Of a stretch of 12,387 bases of DNA, positions 6,625 to 12,387 are shown one piece after another. How positions within the stretch are numbered: position 1 is the first letter of the stretch; every line of letters begins with the position of its first letter. Origin of the DNA: Rhodocyclaceae bacterium UBA6160 (GTDB lineage: Bacteria > Pseudomonadota > Gammaproteobacteria > Burkholderiales > Rhodocyclaceae); the NCBI GenBank assembly GCA_002422995.1, contig DIUK01000084.1:1-12387 (forward strand), written 5' to 3'. Position numbers and translations under genes: made by a program. The notes under the pieces were generated by a model. The model was given only the letters and a program-made list of their open reading frames with translations, did no database searches and was not told the DNA's origin.

Positions 6625-6655
6625 TTGAGGACACAGTGCCATTACACGATAACAT
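6625..6655 (+). promoter_or_regulatory. Possible argC promoter
   Basis: TTGAGG (6625-6630) is followed by GATAAC (6648-6653, 17-bp spacer) or TAACAT (6650-6655, 19-bp spacer). Both -10 matches are weak. A promoter is expected here, because a strong terminator lies just upstream and argC begins at 6682, but the exact boxes are uncertain. No ARG-box palindrome was recognised. Confidence 0.3.
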
Positions 6656-6681
6656 TGTCACTCTAAATACGGGAGTTAAAG

Positions 6682-7710
6682 ATGATTAAAGCTGGAATCG
6701 TTGGTGGCACTGGTTACACAGGCGTTGAGTTATTGAGATTGCTCGCTCAACATCCGGAGGTTGAGTTGCTGACAATTACTTCTCGTGGCGATGCTGGAAT
6801 GGCAGTTTCCGAAATTTTTCCTAGCTTACGTGGCGCAGTAAATCTGGTATTCAGTGATCCAAAAGATGCACCGCTCGAGCATTGTGATGTGGTATTTTTT
6901 GCAACACCTAATGGTATTGCTATGCAGCAAGCTGGGAAGCTTTTGCAAGCAGGTGTTAGGGTTATCGATTTGTCGGCTGACTTTCGTATTAAAGATATTA
7001 CGGAATGGGAGAAATGGTATGCGATGGAGCACACCAGTCCAAATTTAGTGGTAGAAGCAGTTTATGGTTTGCCAGAGGTTAATCGTGATTTAATTCGACA
7101 AGCTCGCTTGATTGCCAACCCTGGTTGCTATCCAACAGCAACGCAATTAGGATTTCTTCCGTTGATTGAATCGGGTTGTGTAGATTTGAATACTTTAGTT
7201 GCTGATGCAAAATCAGGTGTTTCAGGCGCAGGCCGTAAGGCTGAGGTTTCGTCTTTGTTTTCTGAGGCAGGGGATAACTTTAAAGCTTATGGAGTTTCTG
7301 GTCATCGGCATCTACCAGAGATAAAACAGGGCTTATCAAAAGCAGCTAACGCGCCTGTTTGGTTAACGTTCGTGCCACATTTAACACCTCTGATTCGTGG
7401 CATTCATGCCACGCTGTATGCCCGTATTAAACGGGAAACTGATTTCCAACAATTGTTTGAGGACCGTTATGCAGATGAGGCTTTTGTAGATATTTTGCCA
7501 CCGAAGTCTCATCCTGAAACCAGATCAGTAAGGGCATCTAATACTTGCCGTATTGCAGTCCATCGTCCACAAGGTGGAGATGTATTGGTTGTCTTATCAG
7601 TGATTGATAACTTGGTCAAAGGGGCTGCCGGTCAAGCTGTTCAAAACATGAATATCATGTTTAACTTTAATGAGTTGCTTGGTTTGACTCAAATTCCGTT
7701 ATTGCCGTAA
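6682..7710 (+). CDS. argC: N-acetyl-gamma-glutamyl-phosphate reductase
   Basis: The NADPH-dependent third step of arginine biosynthesis, reducing N-acetylglutamyl phosphate to the semialdehyde. The 342-aa length is that of the long bacterial ArgC type. The N-terminal nucleotide-binding loop is GIVGGTGYTGVELLRLL (residues 5-21). The catalytic cysteine is C149 in ANPGCYPTA. SGVSGAGRKA and the histidine-containing YGVSGHRHLPEI follow, and the C-terminal part (NLVKGAAGQAVQNMN) is conserved. GGGAG lies about 8 bp upstream of ATG 6682. No other arg gene is nearby. In my recollection an argC next to rpsI and erpA is common in betaproteobacteria. Confidence 0.97.
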   Translation: MIKAGIVGGTGYTGVELLRLLAQHPEVELLTITSRGDAGMAVSEIFPSLRGAVNLVFSDPKDAPLEHCDVVFFATPNGIAMQQAGKLLQAGVRVIDLSADFRIKDITEWEKWYAMEHTSPNLVVEAVYGLPEVNRDLIRQARLIANPGCYPTATQLGFLPLIESGCVDLNTLVADAKSGVSGAGRKAEVSSLFSEAGDNFKAYGVSGHRHLPEIKQGLSKAANAPVWLTFVPHLTPLIRGIHATLYARIKRETDFQQLFEDRYADEAFVDILPPKSHPETRSVRASNTCRIAVHRPQGGDVLVVLSVIDNLVKGAAGQAVQNMNIMFNFNELLGLTQIPLLP

Positions 7711-7830
7711 TCTAGCCAATCTAGCAATTGATGCATTTTTAAAGTTACAGTTTGTTAAGTAAGTCATTTACGCAAGGGCTTTTGAATTACAATGATCACT
7801 TACTCTGACCGAACGTATTGGGTTGGATAC

Positions 7831-7858
7831 TTGAAATTTTAAGTAATGCACGTATATG
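7831..7858 (+). promoter_or_regulatory. Putative erpA promoter
   Basis: TTGAAA (7831-7836), a 16-bp spacer and TATATG (7853-7858) would start transcription near 7865, about 27 nt before the erpA ATG. A second -10-like TACAAT (7788-7793) lies upstream with a poor -35. The 181-bp gap between argC and erpA holds no other gene, and I see no clear IscR-type palindrome. Confidence 0.5.
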
Positions 7859-7891
7859 TTTTGGTATGTGTGAGACTTACAGGAGAAAATT

Positions 7892-8242
7892 ATGAATGCA
7901 GTGACAGAAATGCCAGCCCCTTTTAACTTTACTGATAATGCGGCTAAAAAGGTTAAAGAATTGATCCTTGAAGAGGGAAACCCTGATTTGAAATTGCGTG
8001 TGTTTGTCTCAGGTGGTGGTTGCTCGGGGTTTCAGTATGGGTTTACCTTCGACGAGGTAGCCAATGAAGATGATACTGCGCTGAATAAAGATGGCGTAAC
8101 GCTTTTAATTGATCCAATGAGCTATCAATACTTAGTGGGTGCTGAGATTGATTACAGCGAGGGTCTCGAGGGTTCCCAGTTTGTAATTAAAAACCCAAAT
8201 GCTACAAGCACTTGTGGTTGTGGGTCTTCTTTTTCACTTTAA
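7892..8242 (+). CDS. erpA: A-type iron-sulfur cluster insertion protein ErpA
   Basis: An A-type carrier that receives Fe-S clusters from the assembly machinery and passes them to apo-proteins. The 116-aa chain has the three conserved cysteines: C44 in GGGCSGFQYGF, and C108 and C110 in TCGCGSSF. The LKLRVFVSGGGCSG strand and LIDPMSYQYLVGAEIDY are typical of ErpA rather than IscA. It stands alone, without isc or suf genes, which also favours ErpA. A strong AGGAG lies 6 bp before ATG 7892. Likely clients are [4Fe-4S] enzymes such as MiaB, encoded in this window, but that link is inference. It faces anmK, which is on the opposite strand. Confidence 0.95.
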   Translation: MNAVTEMPAPFNFTDNAAKKVKELILEEGNPDLKLRVFVSGGGCSGFQYGFTFDEVANEDDTALNKDGVTLLIDPMSYQYLVGAEIDYSEGLEGSQFVIKNPNATSTCGCGSSFSL

Positions 8243-8304
8243 TTCCGTAAAGAGATGCTAGAGTTTGGTTCTAATACAGTCCTCTTGCACATTTCGGAAA
8301 GATT

Positions 8305-8336
8305 TTTAGGTCTTTCACGATTTAGTGACACCTAAA
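8305..8336. terminator. Hairpin between convergent erpA and anmK
   Basis: TTTAGGT (8305-8311) pairs with ACCTAAA (8330-8336), and inside it TCAC (8315-8318) pairs with GTGA (8325-8328) around a GATTTA loop. The structure overlaps the anmK stop codon (8332-8334) and lies between two converging genes, where a shared terminator is expected. On neither strand does a clear T-run follow the stem, so intrinsic termination is uncertain. Confidence 0.4.
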
Positions 8337-9450
8337 CAGGGTAAATTGCACCCAGTATTCTGGAGTCAGAAGCACCGGTAACGGCGGGTAGATTGCCAAC
8401 CAGTCCGTTAACTGTTCTTCGGGCAAGCCAAGCAAATGCAACCGCTTCGACCCAGTCTGGCGGTTGACCTAGAAGTTCGGTGCTGGTAATAAGACAACGA
8501 GGTAAATAGTGTTGTAAGCGTTTCATGAGGGTCATATTATGTACCCCGCCGCCACACACATAAACGCCTAACGGTTTACCGCACCACCGAATAATTGCTT
8601 GTGTTGCACTAACAGCTGTTAGTTCAGCGAGCGTCGCCTGTACATCCTCAGCACTTTCTGACTGGTCTAAAAACTGTTCAAGCCAAGCAAGATGAAATTC
8701 CTCACGCCCGCAGCTTTTAGGGGGAGTTAAATGGAAAAAATCTGTGTCTAAAAGACGGTTTAGTAGGCCAGGTAAGACCTTCCCTTGTGCTGCCCATTGA
8801 CCATCCTTGTCGTACGGTAAGCCTAGGTTGGCTTCGGTCCACGCATCCATTAGTACATTCCCCGGGCCACAATCAAAGCCGCGAACTGGTTTGACGGGGT
8901 TAAGGTCTGTCAGATTTGCAAAGCCCCCAATATTTAGGATGACATTGTGTTGATCTGGCTGGCTAAAGACTTCTGCGTGAAATGACGGAACCAAAGGTGC
9001 ACCTTGACCACCTGCGGAAATATCTCGGCTACGAAAGTCAGCAACCACAGCGATTTTTGTTATTTCGGCGAGCAAAGATGGATTGTTTAATTGGAGACTA
9101 TATCCTTGATTCGGCTGATGTCTCACCGTCTGACCGTGACAACCGATAGCAGTGATAGCAGTCGATGCCGTGTCTGCTTTCGCTAGAACAGCATGCACTG
9201 TTTCGGCATAAATAGCGGCCAATGAATTTGATAAAGTTGCTGCTTGATGAATCTCATCGCTACCAGGTGCTTGAAGCGCAAGGGCTCGATGCTTGATTGA
9301 TGGTGAGTAAGGTTGCCAATGCGTAGCCAGAATTATAGGTTTTTCAAAAATAAACTCTACAAGAGCCGCGTCAATGCCGTCAAGGCTCGTACCTGACATG
9401 ATTCCAATGAAGAGTTGGCGTACATGTTGGTGATCAGTTATATTGTGCAA
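8332..9450 (-). CDS. anmK: Anhydro-N-acetylmuramic acid kinase
   Basis: A cytoplasmic kinase that cleaves the 1,6-anhydro ring of anhydro-MurNAc and phosphorylates it to MurNAc-6-phosphate in peptidoglycan recycling. At 372 aa it has the usual length. Motifs are GIMSGTSLDGIDA (16-28), IGCHGQTVRH (102-111), DFRSRDISAGGQGAPLVP (138-154), NIGGFANLT (173-181) and FDCGPGNVLMDAW (192-204); D193 is the likely catalytic base by family analogy. The frame before GIMSG contains no ATG or GTG. TTG at 9450 is the only plausible start, with a stop in frame 24 nt further upstream. This start overlaps the end of the M23 peptidase gene by 17 nt, which suggests translational coupling. The two form an apparent cell-wall operon. 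Confidence 0.95.
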   Translation of the reverse strand: MHNITDHQHVRQLFIGIMSGTSLDGIDAALVEFIFEKPIILATHWQPYSPSIKHRALALQAPGSDEIHQAATLSNSLAAIYAETVHAVLAKADTASTAITAIGCHGQTVRHQPNQGYSLQLNNPSLLAEITKIAVVADFRSRDISAGGQGAPLVPSFHAEVFSQPDQHNVILNIGGFANLTDLNPVKPVRGFDCGPGNVLMDAWTEANLGLPYDKDGQWAAQGKVLPGLLNRLLDTDFFHLTPPKSCGREEFHLAWLEQFLDQSESAEDVQATLAELTAVSATQAIIRWCGKPLGVYVCGGGVHNMTLMKRLQHYLPRCLITSTELLGQPPDWVEAVAFAWLARRTVNGLVGNLPAVTGASDSRILGAIYPV

Positions 9451-10774
9451 TTTGAAATTGGCGCAATAAATTCAAACTTGAAAAATAATTTGATGTTGCA
9501 GTTTTAAATTCAGAGACTTGGTTTTTATTCAGGGACTTTGCATCTGGAAAAGCGATTTCGAGAGGGTTTATATGAGTGCCTTTGAGACGAAACTCGTAAT
9601 GCAAGTGAGGGCCAGTAGATAAACCAGTATTTCCAACAAACCCTATCAAATCACCTTGCTTAACAAGGCTACCTTGCTTTAAGGTGGGCGCAAAGGCGGA
9701 AAGATGAGCATATAAAGTTGAATAGCTATTTTTATGCTTAATAACAATCGTATTTCCGTAACCACTTTGGCGACCCAGGAATTCAACCTGACCATCACCG
9801 GTGGATCTGACCTTTGTTCCGGTAGGTGCAGAAAAGTCAATCCCTTTATGGGCGCGAATCTGATTTAAAACAGGATGTAAGCGAGAATCAGTAAATCCTG
9901 ATGTAACACGAGAGAATTCAAGCGGAGAGTGCAAAAACTCCTTTTTCATACTTTTACCATCGGGTGTGAAATAATTGCCTACAACATCGGATTTTTTAGT
10001 AGAAAACCATGCTGTTCGGTATGACTTCCCTTTGCTAAAGACCTCTGCCGCCAAAATGCGCCCAGTTTTTACTGGGCGTCCTAAGTAATTAAAAGTTTCA
10101 TAGATCACCGAAACCCGGTCGCCATTTTTTAAGTCATGTTGAAAGTCGATCGTGCTATTAAATACTTCTGAGAGCTGCAGGATGATTTTTTCGGGAATGT
10201 CTTCTTCATCAGTTGACTCCAAAAGAGAGCGATGCACTTCAGCGGTTTTAGTGATTACTTGGCGTTGCAAGGGCAACGGTTTGATTGTGGCAATGAGGCG
10301 TCCTGTTTTTCGTTCAATAACATAAAACTGGTTAGATTCTTTTTTTAAGGGAACTGTAAAGTAATTCAGTTTTCCCGATGATGTGACGCTAGCGACTAAA
10401 CGAGTATCAGGTTTAAGTAATTTTGCGAGGTCCTGGGTTACTTTTTTAGTTTTGAAAAAATTGATCGCTTCCGCATCTGTAATCATCAGCCGTCGTAACA
10501 CTATTGCGACGGTATCTCCACGGCGGGACTGGGTTTCATAAAACAGTTCTGTATCCGTTGATGTTAGCGCGAGCAATGCAGGCTCCAATTCCATCACACT
10601 TGACTGCTGGGTAAGTAAAGTATCAGAAGAGGGTGACGCAGTTGCAAATGCAACTACCATGCTGAAGAAACTCAATATGCCTGCAACAGATACAATTAAA
10701 CGTCGACTGGTGCGACTTTCTAGCAAGTTGCTGAGTTGAGATAGAATTTCGAAGCTAGGATTTTTGGTTTCCAA
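9434..10774 (-). CDS. Membrane-anchored M23-family murein endopeptidase (MepM-like)
   Basis: A LytM-type zinc endopeptidase expected to cut peptidoglycan cross-links in the periplasm during wall growth. Of 446 aa, residues 25-46 form one hydrophobic segment, a membrane anchor or uncleaved signal. An OapA/LysM-like region (about 78-130, RRGDTVAIVLRRL) and a linker domain follow. The C-terminal M23 domain spans about 288-405. The zinc and catalytic residues are all present: H309 and D313 in AHKGIDFS, H357 in YAHLS, and H390 and H392 in GPHLHYEF. The start is probably TTG 10774; no ATG or GTG lies between the upstream stop and the hydrophobic segment, and a weak GGA precedes it. A TTG at about residue 17 is the alternative. 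It lies upstream of anmK in the same transcript and is divergent from tyrS. Confidence 0.92.
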   Translation of the reverse strand: METKNPSFEILSQLSNLLESRTSRRLIVSVAGILSFFSMVVAFATASPSSDTLLTQQSSVMELEPALLALTSTDTELFYETQSRRGDTVAIVLRRLMITDAEAINFFKTKKVTQDLAKLLKPDTRLVASVTSSGKLNYFTVPLKKESNQFYVIERKTGRLIATIKPLPLQRQVITKTAEVHRSLLESTDEEDIPEKIILQLSEVFNSTIDFQHDLKNGDRVSVIYETFNYLGRPVKTGRILAAEVFSKGKSYRTAWFSTKKSDVVGNYFTPDGKSMKKEFLHSPLEFSRVTSGFTDSRLHPVLNQIRAHKGIDFSAPTGTKVRSTGDGQVEFLGRQSGYGNTIVIKHKNSYSTLYAHLSAFAPTLKQGSLVKQGDLIGFVGNTGLSTGPHLHYEFRLKGTHINPLEIAFPDAKSLNKNQVSEFKTATSNYFSSLNLLRQFQIAQYN

Positions 10775-10816
10775 ATGTGATATCCAATTATCAATTAGGC
10801 TAATTTTACCATTTTA

Positions 10817-10844
10817 TTTCAGAATCATTTTATTGTGCTAATAC
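10817..10844 (+). promoter_or_regulatory. Putative tyrS promoter, possibly giving a leaderless message
   Basis: TTTCAG (10817-10822), a 16-bp spacer and TAATAC (10839-10844). Only six bases separate the -10 box from ATG 10851, so transcription would start at or very near the A of the ATG. The interval contains no Shine-Dalgarno. The -35 match is moderate, and other AT-rich combinations in this 76-bp divergent region cannot be excluded. Confidence 0.4.
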
Positions 10845-10850
10845 TAATAT

Positions 10851-12038
10851 ATGAAAGATATTGCATCCCAGTTGGACATTATAAAGCGAGGCGCTCATGA
10901 GATTCTTATTGAATCGGAACTCATTGCTAAGCTTCAAAAAAATAAGCCATTGCGAATTAAAGCTGGATTTGATCCGACAGCAGCTGATCTACATTTAGGT
11001 CATACCGTGTTGATTAATAAATTGCGCCATTTTCAAGATTTAGGTCATCATGTCATGTTTTTAATCGGTGACTTTACAGGAATGATTGGTGACCCTACTG
11101 GAAAAAATGTCACGCGCCCGCCTTTATCGAAAGAGCAGATACTCGCCAATGCGAAGACTTACACCGATCAGGTTTTCAAAATTCTTGACCCTGAGAGAAC
11201 AGAAGTTTTATTTAACTCCACGTGGTTGGATGCACTAGGTGCGACAGGGCTTATTCAGTTAGCTGCTAAGCACACGGTTGCTCGAATGCTCGAACGAGAT
11301 GATTTTTCAAAGCGTTATTTAGCAAGCCAGCCGATAGCGATACATGAGTTTTTGTATCCGCTATGCCAAGGGTATGATTCGGTAGCCATGCATGCTGATT
11401 TAGAGCTGGGTGGTGCTGATCAGAAATTCAACCTACTAATAGGTCGAGAATTACAGAGGCATTATGGTCAGACCTCTCAGTGCGTACTCATGATGCCACT
11501 TCTGGAGGGATTGGATGGTGTCAATAAAATGTCTAAATCCCTTAGCAATTACATAGGTATTACCGAGCCACCAAAAGAAATGTTTGGCAAGGTAATGTCG
11601 ATTTCAGATGAGCTGATGTGGCGTTATTATGATTTGCTCTCATTTATGAATAGTAATCAAATTCTTAATTTGAAGCGAGAGGTAGACCAGGGGCGAAATC
11701 CTCGTGATGTTAAAGTTTTATTAGCAAAAGAAATCGTAGCGCGGTTCCACACTTTAAGAGAGGCAGATCTTGCGCTAGAAGATTTTGAGGTGCGTTTTCG
11801 AAAGGGTGGCATGCCCGAGGAAATGCTCAATATCCAAGTCTCTGCAGGCTCTATAGCCCAGGTTTTAAAGACTGCAGGGCTAACATCTAGTACTTCAGAG
11901 GCCTTCAGGATGATTGATGGTGGGGGTGTTCGATTGAATGGAGAGCGTGTTGTAGATCGGGATATAATCCTAATGGCGGGCAAAAGCGTTATATTGCAAG
12001 TAGGGAAAAGGAAGTTTGCGCGGGTTGAGTTGTTGTAA
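10851..12038 (+). CDS. tyrS: Tyrosyl-tRNA synthetase
   Basis: Charges tRNA-Tyr with tyrosine; a class I aminoacyl-tRNA synthetase of the cytoplasm. The 395-aa chain has the HIGH-type motif HLGH (48-51), the family strings IKAGFDPTAADLH and LIGDFTGMIGDPTGKN, and the KMSKS loop at 226-230. A C-terminal S4-like RNA-binding domain runs from about 335 to 395 (FRMIDGGGVRLNGERVVDRD). The sequence resembles the shorter TyrS type common in betaproteobacteria and pseudomonads rather than the E. coli type. The start MKDIASQLDIIKRG fits the family, although there is no Shine-Dalgarno. No T-box or other leader is possible in the short upstream gap. No clear terminator follows, and the rRNA promoter begins 67 bp downstream. 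Confidence 0.97.
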   Translation: MKDIASQLDIIKRGAHEILIESELIAKLQKNKPLRIKAGFDPTAADLHLGHTVLINKLRHFQDLGHHVMFLIGDFTGMIGDPTGKNVTRPPLSKEQILANAKTYTDQVFKILDPERTEVLFNSTWLDALGATGLIQLAAKHTVARMLERDDFSKRYLASQPIAIHEFLYPLCQGYDSVAMHADLELGGADQKFNLLIGRELQRHYGQTSQCVLMMPLLEGLDGVNKMSKSLSNYIGITEPPKEMFGKVMSISDELMWRYYDLLSFMNSNQILNLKREVDQGRNPRDVKVLLAKEIVARFHTLREADLALEDFEVRFRKGGMPEEMLNIQVSAGSIAQVLKTAGLTSSTSEAFRMIDGGGVRLNGERVVDRDIILMAGKSVILQVGKRKFARVELL

Positions 12039-12069
12039 AAACAGGAAGTTGGTCTCACTAGACAAAGTT

Positions 12070-12134
12070 AAACAAAACTTTTCTTTAATAAAAGTGAAAA
12101 AAGTCTTTACAAGGATAGAAGGTACCCATATAAT
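12070..12134 (+). promoter_or_regulatory. rRNA operon promoter with UP-like element
   Basis: The -35 TTTACA (12106-12111), a 17-bp spacer and a perfect -10 TATAAT (12129-12134) form a near-consensus sigma-70 promoter. Immediately upstream, 12070-12103 is almost pure A and T with A- and T-tracts, as expected of an UP element bound by the RNA polymerase alpha subunit. Transcription should start near 12141. The strength and position fit an rRNA operon. Confidence 0.8.
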
Positions 12135-12140
12135 CTCGTT

Positions 12141-12387
12141 CCTCTGCTGATTGCGGAGACGCCGAAAAGCCTGCCGAACAGCGGGTTAAGAAAGTAAGCG
12201 AAGATCTTTAAAAACCAAACAACCGATAGGTGTAGGTACTTGCAGAGCTGGTGGTGGTAGCAAGCAGTCAGTCTAAATCGAAGGGCTGATTGCGCATAAT
12301 TTCCGCGAGGGGTTGTGCAGTTTTGTTGTGTTTGCTGAAAAGCGAATGCGCAGGGCTTGTTACTGCTTTAAGCTAAAAGTAATAAGT
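12141..12387 (+). ncRNA. 16S rRNA precursor leader (partial; 16S gene beyond the window)
   Basis: The 247 bases after the promoter have no credible reading frame and contain the segment GATCTTTAAAAA...CCGATAGGTGTAGGTACTTG (12203-12242), which I recognise as typical of the region before 16S rRNA in betaproteobacteria. A terminal hairpin pairs CTTGTTACT (12356-12364) with AGTAATAAG (12378-12386), including one G-U. The mature 16S start (AGAGTTTGAT) is not in the window and should lie shortly after it. The RNase III stem cannot be checked, because its 3' partner lies beyond the 16S gene. Confidence 0.75.
12203..12213 (+). promoter_or_regulatory. boxA-like antitermination site in the 16S leader
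   Basis: GATCTTTAAAA resembles the boxA consensus TGCTCTTTAACA in its TCTTTAA core. In E. coli, boxA recruits NusB-S10 so that RNA polymerase passes Rho-dependent stops in untranslated rRNA. Its position about 60 nt into the leader is appropriate. Confidence 0.6.

Noticed and set aside
12077..12095. ACTTTT/AAAAGT hairpin as the tyrS terminator
   Set aside because: The stem has only six pairs, almost all A-T, and is better explained as part of the AT-rich UP element.
1..12387. CRISPR array, tRNA gene, toxin-antitoxin pair or defence system
   Set aside because: No regularly spaced repeats, no cloverleaf-like segments and no reading frames of such families were found on either strand.

Overview
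The window joins two unlike parts. Bases 1 to about 3400 are GC-rich mobile DNA: the 3' portion of a group II intron with a broken reverse transcriptase, then a complete but decayed IS3-family insertion sequence. From about 3400 to the end lies a more AT-rich, tightly packed housekeeping region with intact genes. The order rplM-rpsI-argC-erpA-anmK-M23 peptidase-tyrS followed by an rRNA promoter and leader, plus the type of TyrS, suggests a betaproteobacterium of moderate to low GC. That placement rests on remembered gene order and protein character, not on a search.

Layout: intron 1-1708 (5' end outside the window; domains V and VI visible at 1635-1708); 57 bp of unassigned exon-side sequence; IS3-family element 1766-3395 bounded by 18-bp imperfect inverted repeats, with orfA intact and orfB carrying two single-base losses; miaB (minus) starting 30 bp beyond the IS; a divergent 70-bp promoter region; queC (plus); a promoter with a long leader feeding rplM-rpsI and a strong terminator; argC; erpA; a convergent junction with a hairpin; the minus-strand pair M23 peptidase-anmK, overlapping by 17 nt and both apparently starting at TTG; a 76-bp divergent region; tyrS; then a near-consensus rRNA promoter with an AT-rich upstream element and about 245 bp of 16S leader containing a boxA-like site. 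The window stops before the 16S gene.

Functionally the core genes serve translation (L13, S9, TyrRS, rRNA, and the tRNA modification enzymes MiaB and QueC), Fe-S delivery (ErpA, a plausible supplier for the Fe-S enzyme MiaB), arginine synthesis (ArgC) and peptidoglycan turnover (the M23 endopeptidase and AnmK, which recycles anhydro-MurNAc). I see no new defence or metabolic system. The observations most worth checking are the canonical A_AAA_AAG frameshift site joining orfA to orfB, the confinement of single-base losses to the mobile DNA, the defective IEP beside intact intron domains V and VI, two genes (queC, tyrS) with -10-like boxes almost touching their start codons and no Shine-Dalgarno, and the doubled TTG start at the M23-anmK pair.
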